Assembly (NCBI RefSeq): GCF_016234775.1
Contig: NZ_JACRAH010000062.1
Span: 26,937 to 90,936, forward strand
DNA: 64,000 bases
Source: Aquabacterium sp.
Lineage (GTDB): Bacteria > Pseudomonadota > Gammaproteobacteria > Burkholderiales > Burkholderiaceae_C
Reading direction: 5' to 3'
Part shown: positions 1 to 8,464 of the stretch, one piece after another
Numbering within the stretch: the first letter of the stretch is position 1
How the letters are laid out: the number at the start of each line of letters is the position of its first letter
Made by a program: the position numbers and the translations under genes
Notes under the pieces: generated by a model
Database searches by the model: none
Seen by the model: the letters and a program-made list of their open reading frames with translations, nothing else
What the model was told of the DNA's origin: nothing

Positions 1-2681
1 CAGACCTGCCTGCCCTTTGATGCGATCGCCACAGGTGGCGTGGCGCCGGGCGCCAGCAGGGCGCGACCGTAGGCGTCCGCGACAAGCTCGTCTTGCAAGA
101 GGGGGCGAATCCAGGCCTCCGCGCTGATGTCTCCGGCCATCAAGAAGGCGGCCAGCTTCAGTCCTTCTTCGCTGCGTTCCATGCGCATGGCGCGATGCTG
201 GCCTCGATGCTTGTCCTGGTAGCGCAGGACGTCAACACCGTCGATGCCCATCAAGGCTTCGATGCGGGCGATGACGTCCATGCTGGCTGCTTCGATGCCT
301 GCGGCACGGAACAGCACGCCAACCTTGCCTTTTTCATGTGGTTCGCGACCGAAGGGCACGCAACTGGTGAAGGCAAATGCCGACATCAAAGGTTTGAGTG
401 CCTCACGTACAGCCAACGCCTCGGATTCCGGCAGCCACGCCACGGCCAGCAGACGCCAGGGCAGCGTGGGAGGCGTGATCGTGATGGCGGCGTGTTTCAG
501 CTCCGGCTGCTTGGATTGGGGACAGAAGACCGGTACGGTCAAGGCATTGACCCCGCTCATGGCTTGACCTTGATTGTCCAGACCGCTGAGGTATTCCTCT
601 CCCCAGTGCATGGCGATGAACGCCTGCATGGGGGCGATGGTGCCGCTCGGCTGCACAGGTATCACGATCTGCCCGCGGCGGGACGCCACCTCTACCAGAT
701 CGCCTGGCTGCAGGCCCATGCGGGTCAAGTCATCCGGGTGGATGTCGATCGCAGGCTCGCTGACATGCCCGAACAAGCGGCCCAACGTGCCAGTACGGCT
801 CATGCCATGCCATTGATCGCGAAGGCGGCCGGTGTTCAAGCTGTACGGGTAGCGTTGGTCGGGTGGCTCGCTCACTGGTTCGTAGTTGATCGCCGCAAAT
901 CGGGCCTTGCCGTCTGCCGTTGGAAAGACACCATTGGCATACAGGCGGGCCTGTCCTGCTCCGGCGCCTTCTGGCAGGGGCCATTGTTGTGGCCCTGAGG
1001 CCTCCAGCATGCCGTAGCTCAGGCCTGTGATGTCCAGATCGCGGCCCCGCGTCGATTCCCGGTGCTCGTTCCATACCGACTCTGGCGTGTCATACGGAAA
1101 GAGCGTATTGATACCCGCGCGGTAATGCGCCGTGCGTTGGGTCAGTCGTTTTTCCAGTCGACGGCCAAAGTCCGTGAGGATGGCCCAATCGTGGCGAGAT
1201 TCGCCGGAGGGCTGTACAGCAGCCTGCACGCGGCTGATCCGGCGCTCGCTGTTGGTGACGGTGCCATCTTTCTCACCCCAGGTGGTGGCCGGCAGCAGGA
1301 TGTCCGCGAAGGCGCAGGTAGCTGTAGTACCAAAGGCCTCCTGAACCACCACGAATTCGGCCTTTTCAAGCGCTTTGCGCACCGTGGCCTGATCAGGCAG
1401 CGATTGTGCGGGGTTGGTACAGGCAATCCACAGGGCCTTGATCTCGCCCCTGGCTGCGGCCTCGAACATCTCGACGGCCGTTTGACCGGGTTGGGCCGGC
1501 ACCTCATCAACGCCCCACAATGCGGCCACTTCCGAGCGGTGCTGCGGGTTGCTCAGATCTCGATGCCCGCTTAGCAGGTTGGCCATGCCCCCCACTTCTC
1601 GCCCTCCCATGGCATTGGGTTGGCCTGTGAGAGAGAAGGGCCCGGCGCCGGGTATGCCGATCTGGCCGGTCGCCAGATGAAGGTTGATCAGTGCCGCGTT
1701 CTTGTCGGTGCCGCGGCTACTCTGGTTGAGTCCTTGGCAATACAGCGACAGCGTAGGCGTTTGTGCGCCGAACCAGCGAGCAGCCAGAATCAGGTCTGCC
1801 ACTGGGATCCCGCAAGTGCTAGCGACAGAATCTGGCGTGTAGTCTCGGACAATGTCCTGCAGGGCTTCGAAACCTTGTGTGTGCTGGTTGACGTAGGCCG
1901 CATCGATCATGCCGTCCGCGATCAGCACATGCAGCATGCCGTGGAACAAGGCGACATCCGTGCCCGGCAAAATCTGCAGGAACAGGTCGGCCATGTCGGC
2001 CGTTTCCGTGCGACGAGGATCCACCACGATCAGCTTCATGGCGGGGTTGGCGCGGCGTGCGTCTTCAATGCGACGGAACAGGATCGGGTGAGCGTAAGCC
2101 GTGTTGGCGCCCACGATGAACATGGTCTGCGCGTGGTTGAAGTCCTCGTAGCAAGCCGGCGGTGCATCGCTGCCCAGCGTGGCTTTGTAGCCGGCCACCG
2201 CGCTGCTCATGCACAGGCGCGAGTTGGTGTCGACGTTGTTGGTGCCGATCAGGCCTTTGGCCAATTTGTTGAGGACGTAGTAATCCTCTGTCAGCAACTG
2301 GCCCGAACCATAGAAGCCAACGGCATCAGGCCCATGCTGACGGATGATGGCGGCAAATTTGTCGGCCGCTTCTTCCATGGCGGTATCCCATGCGATGGGG
2401 GCGGGCGCCTCGCCGCGTTGATCCCGGCGCATGGGAACGAGCAAACGGGTTTGCTGCGTAACGGTGTCGGCTGCAGTCAGATGTAGCGTGCTGCCCTTGG
2501 TGCACAGCCGGCCGAAGTTGGCTGGGTGCTGGGGATCACCTTGTACGTTGATGATTCGGCCTTGCCTCGACTCGATCAGCACGCCACAACCTGTGCCGCA
2601 ATAGGGGCAGGTTGCGCGTGTGGTCTTGGTAGATGGACTCTGAAGTGGGGTGCCGTTCGCGGCGCTGGGGTTGGCGCTCAC
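1..2681 (-). CDS. nasA: Assimilatory nitrate reductase catalytic subunit (partial, C-terminus beyond left edge)
   Basis: Reduces nitrate to nitrite in the cytoplasm with a bis-MGD molybdenum centre. 893 codons are visible. The N-terminus carries the [4Fe-4S] ligand pattern in ATCPYCGTGCGV and, further on, RLCTKGS; the likely molybdenum-ligand Cys lies in NSRLCMSSAVAGY near residue 150. The molybdopterin oxidoreductase and dinucleotide-binding domains follow. The last visible residues read ASKGRQV, which in NasA proteins with a C-terminal BFD-type [2Fe-2S] domain comes just before its first Cys, so such a domain probably starts at the window edge. The start is GTG at 2681, because an in-frame TAA lies 2 codons upstream. 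It is the third gene after the FAD reductase and the PilJ-like protein on the same strand. The family call is firm; the C-terminal domain is inferred. Confidence 0.93.
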   Translation of the reverse strand, partial: MSANPSAANGTPLQSPSTKTTRATCPYCGTGCGVLIESRQGRIINVQGDPQHPANFGRLCTKGSTLHLTAADTVTQQTRLLVPMRRDQRGEAPAPIAWDTAMEEAADKFAAIIRQHGPDAVGFYGSGQLLTEDYYVLNKLAKGLIGTNNVDTNSRLCMSSAVAGYKATLGSDAPPACYEDFNHAQTMFIVGANTAYAHPILFRRIEDARRANPAMKLIVVDPRRTETADMADLFLQILPGTDVALFHGMLHVLIADGMIDAAYVNQHTQGFEALQDIVRDYTPDSVASTCGIPVADLILAARWFGAQTPTLSLYCQGLNQSSRGTDKNAALINLHLATGQIGIPGAGPFSLTGQPNAMGGREVGGMANLLSGHRDLSNPQHRSEVAALWGVDEVPAQPGQTAVEMFEAAARGEIKALWIACTNPAQSLPDQATVRKALEKAEFVVVQEAFGTTATCAFADILLPATTWGEKDGTVTNSERRISRVQAAVQPSGESRHDWAILTDFGRRLEKRLTQRTAHYRAGINTLFPYDTPESVWNEHRESTRGRDLDITGLSYGMLEASGPQQWPLPEGAGAGQARLYANGVFPTADGKARFAAINYEPVSEPPDQRYPYSLNTGRLRDQWHGMSRTGTLGRLFGHVSEPAIDIHPDDLTRMGLQPGDLVEVASRRGQIVIPVQPSGTIAPMQAFIAMHWGEEYLSGLDNQGQAMSGVNALTVPVFCPQSKQPELKHAAITITPPTLPWRLLAVAWLPESEALAVREALKPLMSAFAFTSCVPFGREPHEKGKVGVLFRAAGIEAASMDVIARIEALMGIDGVDVLRYQDKHRGQHRAMRMERSEEGLKLAAFLMAGDISAEAWIRPLLQDELVADAYGRALLAPGATPPVAIASKGRQV

Positions 2682-2820
2682 GGCTTACTCCGCAGTCTCG
2701 ATGTTGCAGACGGGCTTGCGATGGCTCATGGCTATTCTCGATTTGTTTGGTTTCTCAGCGGGTTGCAGTGCCCTGATGGCCTCTGCCTTCCATCCAACAT
2801 TCATTCGTACAAAGAGCGAT

Positions 2821-2884
2821 GCGGCTCGGGCCGCGGGTCAGGGCAGGGTGCGCGACCACCCGGCCTGACCTCTGTCTCAGGTCA
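2821..2884 (-). promoter_or_regulatory. Mutually exclusive hairpins in the sensor-nasA intergenic region
   Basis: Between the PilJ-like gene and nasA (200 bases) the transcript can form three hairpins. One is TGACCT-loop of 7-AGGTCA (2866-2884). A second pairs GTCAGG (2864-2869) with CCTGAC (2837-2842) and contains an inner stem GGGTG/CACCC (2846-2861). A third is GCGGC-CCGA-GCCGC (2821-2834). The first and second share bases 2866-2869, so they cannot form together, as in attenuators. The loops do not fit the A1/G4 hexaloop of ANTAR targets. Regulation is inferred only from the fold. Confidence 0.35.
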
Positions 2885-3688
2885 CGCCAGCTTGCTATAC
2901 AGGCCGGTGACCTTGTCCATGACCTGCAAGATGTTCTCGCTGCTGGAGAAGACCTCACGGGCGTGCTGGCTGCTGCCACTTCTTTCCCCGACCCTGGACA
3001 AGGCGTTGTCAAAAAATACCCACTGCTGATGGGCCAGTTCAAGTTCTTGCTTGATGGCCGGCGTAGCCTGTGGTGCGACCATCAACGTGTTCAGTGCCTG
3101 TGCAAACTCCTGGCGCGCCGTGTTGAGTTCCTTGATCTGCTCCGGCACGGCTGCACCCCAACTCTGGCTGAGATAAAACTTGGCCGTGCGCTGCGACAAC
3201 ATGCGTTGACGCCCTGCCACGTTCACGAGCTTGCCCACTGCTTTGCCCGAGTACTGCTCCAGCTGAACAGTGCCCTGATGCGCCAGTTTCAGCACCTTGC
3301 TGTCCAGGCTCATCAACAGGGGGGCCGCACTGCGATCGGGTGGCGCGCCAACCAGGGCAGCCTTGTAATCGCTCCAGACCGGCTCCAGTGCCTTGTACGT
3401 GGACTCAATGTCAGGTGTTGGCGAGTAGGCCTTCAGTTCAACAAACTGCCGATCGAACCAGGCCATGGAGTCAAACAGAATCTTCTCCGCCCGCTTGACG
3501 TCCACACCCTGGCCCATGGCCAGCCAGGCCTTGGCCATGCGCTGTGACAGCATCCGCTGCCGCCCCGCCTTGTTGATGGCCTCATTCAGGCTGACGATCT
3601 GGGCCGAGGCTGGCGCCACCATGGCCAACCCTGCACCCAGGCCCAGGCCCTGCTTCAATAAATCTCGACGACGAATATTTGACTGCAT
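2882..3688 (-). CDS. Tat-exported protein with two PilJ/NarX-type sensor motifs
   Basis: Predicted 268-residue periplasmic protein. The N-terminus IRRRDLLKQG followed by a hydrophobic stretch and APASA is a twin-arginine style signal. The mature part holds two copies of the motif AGRQRMLSQR, at about residues 41-50 and 158-167. This motif resembles the P-box of the NarX/NarQ/PilJ sensor domain, where it binds nitrate or nitrite. There is no transmembrane anchor after the signal, no HAMP, kinase or methyl-accepting domain, so it is a stand-alone binding protein. The ATG at 3688 is chosen over the upstream GTG at 3715 because a GGAG lies 5 bases before it and the signal peptide then starts normally. 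It sits between the FAD reductase and nasA. A role in nitrate sensing or periplasmic nitrate capture is inferred. Confidence 0.75.
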   Translation of the reverse strand: MQSNIRRRDLLKQGLGLGAGLAMVAPASAQIVSLNEAINKAGRQRMLSQRMAKAWLAMGQGVDVKRAEKILFDSMAWFDRQFVELKAYSPTPDIESTYKALEPVWSDYKAALVGAPPDRSAAPLLMSLDSKVLKLAHQGTVQLEQYSGKAVGKLVNVAGRQRMLSQRTAKFYLSQSWGAAVPEQIKELNTARQEFAQALNTLMVAPQATPAIKQELELAHQQWVFFDNALSRVGERSGSSQHAREVFSSSENILQVMDKVTGLYSKLA

Positions 3689-3731
3689 ACTGCTCCGCCC
3701 CACGGAAATAGACACTCAGACGGCGATGGCT

Positions 3732-4988
3732 TCAGATAGACGGGCATCGACTCTGGCCTTCATGCCCCACGCCAACGATGTTTGACTCGCCGAACATCAG
3801 CCGGTCGCGCTTGTCGTTGATGCAGGTGCCTTCGCGGATCAGCTTGAAGTAATAGCTGCCATCAGCCGTGTCGCCATACATGCAGGCGCCGACCAGCTTG
3901 TTGCCTTTGAGCACCAGCTTCTTGTAGACCCCACCAAATGGGTCGGACAACACGATTTCTTCCGTGCCTTCGCCCCCCATGAAGTCACCTGCCGAGAACA
4001 GATCGATGCCCGTGACCTTGAGCTTGGTGGATGTCTGTGACCCCATGTAGCGACCTATGCCGAACTGTGCAAGGTGGTTAGCGCAGACCTTGCCTTGTTC
4101 GAACAAGGGCGCGACCAGGCCATAGGCAATGCCACGGTGTGCAGCGCATTCGCCGACCGAATACACACGGGGGTCGGTGACCGTCTGCATCGTGTCCGTG
4201 ACGACGATGCCTCGGTTGCAATGGATGCCGATCTTCTCTGCCAATTCTGTATTGGGGCGGATACCGGCGGCCATCACAACCAGATCGGCAGTCACTTGAG
4301 TGCCGTCCTTGAACTTGACGGATTGAACGCGGCCGTTTTCGTCTCCCACCAGCTCCTGAGTCTGGGCGCCGATGCGGAACTTCAAGCCGCGCTCCTCCAG
4401 CGAACGCTGCAGCAGTTTCGCCGAGACCTCGTCGAGCTGGCGCTCCATCAGCCAAGGTGCGATGTGCACCACGGTGACCTCCATGCCACGCAGCATCAGG
4501 CCGTTGGCCGCTTCCAATCCCAGCAGCCCGCCTCCGATCACGACCGCATGCTTGTGCGTTCTGGCCGTGTCGATCATGCGGTTTGTATCGGCGATGTCAC
4601 GGTACGCAATCACGCCTTCCAGATCCTTGCCTGGCACGGGCAGGACGAACGGGGTGGAGCCTGTGGCCAGCAACAGGCGGTCGTATTCGGCTTCGGTACC
4701 GTCTTGTGCCGTCACCAGGCGACGTGTGCGGTCTACGCTGACGACTTTCTTGTTGCGGTGCAGCGTGATGCCATGCTCGGCGTACCAGCTCAAGGGATTG
4801 AGGATGATCTCGTCGAGCGTCTGTTCGCCAGCCAGAACAGGTGATAGCAGAATGCGGTTGTAATTGGGATGCGGCTCGGCACCAAAGACGGTGATCTCGT
4901 ACAGGTCGGGTGCAACCTTCAGCAGCTCTTCAAGCGTGCGAACGCCGGCCATGCCGTTGCCCACCATCACCAGCTTCATCTTCTTCAT
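3732..4988 (-). CDS. NirB-like FAD/NAD(P)H oxidoreductase, stand-alone (probable nitrate reductase electron-transfer subunit)
   Basis: 418 residues of the pyridine nucleotide-disulphide oxidoreductase family, matching the N-terminal FAD/NAD(P)H part of NirB or the NasC/NasB reductases. FAD motif VGNGMAGVRTLEEL is at residues 8-21, the NAD(P)H motif VIGGGLLGLEAANGL is near 150, and YSVGECAAHRG is the second FAD contact. The chain stops at VGHEGQSRCPSI, just where NirB continues into its BFD [2Fe-2S] and siroheme domains; neither follows in any frame, and nirD is absent. It is the first gene of the unit behind a sigma-54 type promoter. Because NasA appears to carry its own [2Fe-2S] tail, the simplest reading is that this protein passes NAD(P)H electrons to NasA. 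A truncated nirB remnant is the alternative. Confidence 0.8.
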   Translation of the reverse strand: MKKMKLVMVGNGMAGVRTLEELLKVAPDLYEITVFGAEPHPNYNRILLSPVLAGEQTLDEIILNPLSWYAEHGITLHRNKKVVSVDRTRRLVTAQDGTEAEYDRLLLATGSTPFVLPVPGKDLEGVIAYRDIADTNRMIDTARTHKHAVVIGGGLLGLEAANGLMLRGMEVTVVHIAPWLMERQLDEVSAKLLQRSLEERGLKFRIGAQTQELVGDENGRVQSVKFKDGTQVTADLVVMAAGIRPNTELAEKIGIHCNRGIVVTDTMQTVTDPRVYSVGECAAHRGIAYGLVAPLFEQGKVCANHLAQFGIGRYMGSQTSTKLKVTGIDLFSAGDFMGGEGTEEIVLSDPFGGVYKKLVLKGNKLVGACMYGDTADGSYYFKLIREGTCINDKRDRLMFGESNIVGVGHEGQSRCPSI

Positions 4989-5034
4989 GCGAACGCTCCG
5001 TCAGCGGGAATCGAAATAGTTATGCCTTCTACCG

Positions 5035-5050
5035 AGCAATAAGTGGGCCA
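5035..5050 (-). promoter_or_regulatory. Sigma-54 (RpoN) promoter for the nitrate reductase unit
   Basis: The minus strand reads TGGCCCACTTATTGCT, with GG and GC elements exactly 12 bases apart as in the consensus TGGCAC-N5-TTGC. It lies 46 bases before the reductase start codon. Upstream (5068-5125) are a GCACCA half-site and a dyad TGCGC-N11-GCGCA that could bind an NtrC-like activator. A related element precedes the nitrate transporter at 8465-8480. Confidence 0.6.
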
Positions 5051-5196
5051 GCGCAGCTCCAGGGGGCACCAATGTGAGTCAGCCTCACTCATTTCAGTGC
5101 GCACCTGCAATGGGCGCAAAAATTGCGGCTATCAGAGGCTCAATTCGCAAGCGCACACAGATGGTGCGCCCAACCATAAAGTGCTGAAGGACTTGA

Positions 5197-6933
5197 ATGA
5201 GTTTTGATCTCGATGTGGGCTTCGCAAGCCTGCGTGGCCCCAGGTCGGTGCTGGAAGACCATGCCGGTGTGGGGCAGCCCGCCCCCCATGAAGAGGCATG
5301 GGGTGTCATCGCTGCCTTGGCTGATGGCGTGTCTGCAGGAGGCTTGGGCAGGGAGGCAGCACAAACCACAGTCGAAAGCCTGCTGCGGGACTACTACGCC
5401 ACGCCAGCGACCTGGGATACCACCGTGGCACTGGACCGTTTGATCGCCGCGCAGAACGCCTGGCTGGTTGATCACAACCGTCGGCGTCAGGCCGTTCGGG
5501 ACACGCAGGGGCGTGGGGCGGCCAGCATGACCACCCTGACGGCCATTGTGCTCAGGGGCCATGGCTACACGCTCGCCCACGTGGGGGACACGAGAGCCTA
5601 TCTGCTGCGAGCGGGCGAATGTACGCCGCTGACGCAAGACCACACCTTGGGGCAGTTCGAGTTTCAGAACGGCCTGACCCGCGCTGTCGGTCTGGACGAT
5701 GCCTTGCGTGTCGACTATCTGGAGGGGGATGTGCAGATTGGCGATACCTTCGTGTTGACCAGCGATGGTGTGCATGGTGTGCTCAAGCATGCCGCTTTGC
5801 AGGCATTGGCAGCCCTGGGCAGTGCGCAGGAAGCCAGCGATGCGCTGGTGGCCAAGGCCCTCTCCAGCAATGGTCGAGACAACGCGACAGCATTGGTCAT
5901 TCGCGTGAAAGGGCTGGCAGCTGCTCGACTGGAAGACGCGGAACGACAGGGGCGGCAACTCCCCGTGGCCAGCAAACTTCAGGTTGGCGACGTGGTGGAT
6001 GGCATGCGGGTAGAAGCCTGCGTCTTTGCCAATGGCGTGCACCGGCTCTACAAGGTTCGCAGGTTGGATGACGGTGCCGTGCTGGCACTCAAGACCCTTC
6101 ATGAGGCCCGGGCGAGTGACCCCGAAGAGCGAGCCATGCTGGCTCATGAGGCCTGGCTTGGTGCGCGCGTCACCGAGCGCGATGCACGGGGCCTGGTGCG
6201 GGTGCATGAGACCCAAGACGCGACATGTTTTTATGCCTTGTTCGATTGGCACAACGGCCAGACCCTTGGTGACATGCTGAACGCCAAACAGCAATTTTCG
6301 GTGGCGGAAGTGGTCGATGCTGCGACCAATGTGGTGCGCGCGCTGGGTCGCTTGCACCAGTTTGGTGTTGTTCATCGCGATATCAAGCCGGATAACATCC
6401 ATCTGGGTGATGACGGCCAATGGCGTTTGCTGGATCTGGGTGTGGCCTTGTCCGGCAAGGAGCCGGAGAGTTTGCGCGTGCTGCATGCCGGCACGCCCAG
6501 CTACATGAACCCCGAACAATGGGAGGACGACCCGGCTGTTGCGCGCGTCACGCCGCAAAGCGATCTGTTTGCGCTGGGGGTGACCTTGTACCAATGGCTG
6601 ACTGGCCGACTGCCTTACGGTGAGATCGAGCCATATCAGATCGGTCGATACCGCCGCGATCCTGTGCCCCCATCGCGTTTGCGCCCGGATGTTCCCATCT
6701 GGTTGGACCATGTGGTGATGAAAGCCGTGGCCCGTGATGTCAGGCAGCGCTTTGAGACAGCAGAAGAACTACTGCTGGCGCTGGAACGGGGGGCTTCGCG
6801 TCCCTTGTCGGCGCCTTTGTCGACACCCTTGCTTGGACGGGATCCGGTAGCGATGTGGAAGATCGCCTTGACAGTGTCCCTTTTGTTCAACCTGTTGCTG
6901 GTGTACTGGTTGGTGTTTCTGCCGCGGGGTTGA
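5197..6933 (+). CDS. Bifunctional PP2C phosphatase / Ser-Thr protein kinase, membrane anchored
   Basis: 578 residues. Residues 1-240 form a PP2C-type phosphatase with RSVLEDH, LADGVSAGG, HVGDTRAYLLR, LTSDGVHG and GRDNATALV, which supply the metal-binding aspartates. Residues about 265-540 form a Hanks-type kinase with Lys299 in LALKTL, HRDIKPDN at 393-400, DLG (in place of DFG) at 413-415 and GTPSYMNPEQW in place of APE. Residues about 554-574 are a single C-terminal membrane helix, so both catalytic domains face the cytoplasm. Genes of this kind are known beside nirB/nasA in pseudomonads and other proteobacteria. It is divergent from the reductase unit and followed by the nitrate transporter, so a role in tuning nitrate uptake or reduction is likely but unproven. 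AAGGAC precedes the ATG. Confidence 0.88.
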   Translation: MSFDLDVGFASLRGPRSVLEDHAGVGQPAPHEEAWGVIAALADGVSAGGLGREAAQTTVESLLRDYYATPATWDTTVALDRLIAAQNAWLVDHNRRRQAVRDTQGRGAASMTTLTAIVLRGHGYTLAHVGDTRAYLLRAGECTPLTQDHTLGQFEFQNGLTRAVGLDDALRVDYLEGDVQIGDTFVLTSDGVHGVLKHAALQALAALGSAQEASDALVAKALSSNGRDNATALVIRVKGLAAARLEDAERQGRQLPVASKLQVGDVVDGMRVEACVFANGVHRLYKVRRLDDGAVLALKTLHEARASDPEERAMLAHEAWLGARVTERDARGLVRVHETQDATCFYALFDWHNGQTLGDMLNAKQQFSVAEVVDAATNVVRALGRLHQFGVVHRDIKPDNIHLGDDGQWRLLDLGVALSGKEPESLRVLHAGTPSYMNPEQWEDDPAVARVTPQSDLFALGVTLYQWLTGRLPYGEIEPYQIGRYRRDPVPPSRLRPDVPIWLDHVVMKAVARDVRQRFETAEELLLALERGASRPLSAPLSTPLLGRDPVAMWKIALTVSLLFNLLLVYWLVFLPRG

Positions 6934-6971
6934 CCGCGGGGCATGGGCGCTGATCGGGCGTTGCTTGCTAC

Positions 6972-7007
6972 AAAAAAGCCCTGTGCGCACGGCGTGGCGC
7001 CAGGGCT
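6972..7007 (-). terminator. Intrinsic terminator of the nitrate transporter gene
   Basis: On the minus strand CAGCCCTG pairs with CAGGGCT around a GC-rich loop and is followed by six T residues. It lies 84 bases after the transporter stop codon and may also stop transcripts of the convergent kinase gene. Confidence 0.65.
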
Positions 7008-7090
7008 GCTGACCAGGGGTGGCGGTCAGGTCGACGCCAGCCTTGTGGGCCGGCGCTTTGATTGAACAACAAAGGAGAAGCGAAATCGTT

Positions 7091-8350
7091 TCAGCGGCTG
7101 GTGGCTGATCCCTGGCTGCCATAGGCCATGGACATCGCGCCGCCAGTGCGGGCGCGGCCACCTTTTTCTGCCCAGGTGCGTGTCCATCGCAGTTGCATCA
7201 CACGCATCATCACGAGCACCGCTACGCCGAGCAGGGCAAAGGCCAGGAAGCCATAGAAGTAAGTACCGTAATGCTGCTTGGACAGACCCATGGCATTGGG
7301 GATGAAGCCCCCGCCCAGCGCACCCAGTTCTCCAATCATCGAGCCGGCCACGGCAGTGGCCAGAGGCCAGCGCAGTGGCACCAACTGGAACAATGCGCCA
7401 TTGCCAGCGCCGAGTGCCGCAAAACAAAGCATGAACAGCAGTGTGGTGACGGCCAGTTGCTGGCCCATGGTGCCGCAGATCACGAGTGTCACGACGACCA
7501 GGCACAACACGGCTGTGAGTGTGTTGATGCCGCCCCAACGGTCTGACACATAGCCGCCCAGTACACGGGTGGCCGAGCCCATCAGGGTAGCCAGCATCGT
7601 GAGCTGACCAGCTTCGATCTTGGTCACCTTGAACTGGTCATAGAAGTAGGTGGGCAGGAAGTTGGCCAGGCCGATGAAGCCGCCAAAGGTGATCACATAG
7701 ATCAGGCTGAAGGCCCAGCCGTCCTTCTCGAAGAGGCAGGCGATGTGCTCGCGGAAGGTCTGGTGCTCGCGGTCAGGCGGCTCCTTGGCCGCAATCGCCA
7801 TCACGATCATGGGCAGCACCATGGTGGCGGCAGCCAGGCCATAAACGGCTTGCCAGCCGAACTTCGTGGCAAGTGGTGGCGCAAACAGCACCGCCAGCAC
7901 CGTGCCGCTGTTGCCCGCGCCCGCAATGCCCATCGCCAGGCCCTTGTATTTCGGGGGGAACCAGCCCGAACCCAGTGACAAGGCAATGCCAAAGCTGCCA
8001 CCGGCGATACCCAGAAGGACACCCATGGCCAGCACCTCGTTGTGCGTGTCCACAAAGACGTAGCCAAACAGCAATGCCAGGACAACGAGCCCCATCTCCG
8101 CCATCGCCGCGTTCTTGCGACCAATGTATTGCGACAGGATGCCCAGGGGGAAGCGCATCAGGGCGCCAGCCAGAATCGGCACCGAAATCATGAAGCCCTT
8201 TTGGGCCGGAGTCAGGTTGAATGTTTCGCTGATGAACGGTGCCATGGCACCGTTGAGCACCCAGATCGCGAACGTGAAATCGAAATACAGAAAAGAAGCG
8301 AGCAAGGTGGGGGCGTGCCCCGACCTCAGGAAGGCTTTGTAATCGGACAT
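7091..8350 (-). CDS. NarK/NasA-type nitrate/nitrite transporter (MFS)
   Basis: 419-residue major facilitator protein with about 12 membrane helices. The nitrate/nitrite porter signatures are visible: AGAGNSGTVLAV in helix 5 and GNGALFQLVPLRWP with GELGALGGGFIP in the second half. It takes up nitrate for the neighbouring assimilatory reductase. The start is ATG at 8350 (MSDYKAF), preceded by TGAGG; the longer frame reaching 8557 adds a sequence that is not part of the family. It is the only gene between a sigma-54 type promoter and a terminator, so it is probably monocistronic. The family also exports nitrite; direction is inferred from the assimilatory context. Confidence 0.9.
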   Translation of the reverse strand: MSDYKAFLRSGHAPTLLASFLYFDFTFAIWVLNGAMAPFISETFNLTPAQKGFMISVPILAGALMRFPLGILSQYIGRKNAAMAEMGLVVLALLFGYVFVDTHNEVLAMGVLLGIAGGSFGIALSLGSGWFPPKYKGLAMGIAGAGNSGTVLAVLFAPPLATKFGWQAVYGLAAATMVLPMIVMAIAAKEPPDREHQTFREHIACLFEKDGWAFSLIYVITFGGFIGLANFLPTYFYDQFKVTKIEAGQLTMLATLMGSATRVLGGYVSDRWGGINTLTAVLCLVVVTLVICGTMGQQLAVTTLLFMLCFAALGAGNGALFQLVPLRWPLATAVAGSMIGELGALGGGFIPNAMGLSKQHYGTYFYGFLAFALLGVAVLVMMRVMQLRWTRTWAEKGGRARTGGAMSMAYGSQGSATSR

Positions 8351-8464
8351 GTGAACCTCAGCGTAGCGTGCGCACCATCGTGGGTGGCACTTGGATTTGT
8401 GATGCATCCTGAAGCGAAAAACGTGCCAACGTGATGCGTGCTGATTTGGTGCGCCCTCAAAATG

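Noticed and set aside
2685..2729. 14-residue reading frame (MSHRKPVCNIETAE) ending just before the nasA GTG.
   Set aside because: Very short, with no resemblance to NirD or known leader peptides. It only served to show that nasA cannot start further upstream.
5140..6711. 523-residue frame antisense to the phosphatase-kinase gene.
   Set aside because: Codon shadow of a high-GC gene; no domain, start signal or family character. The plus-strand protein has clear motifs.
5161..8457. 10-mer TGGTGCGCCC shared by both nitrate promoter regions.
   Set aside because: It lies upstream of one promoter and downstream of the other, and matches only half of an NtrC site, so no common role can be argued.
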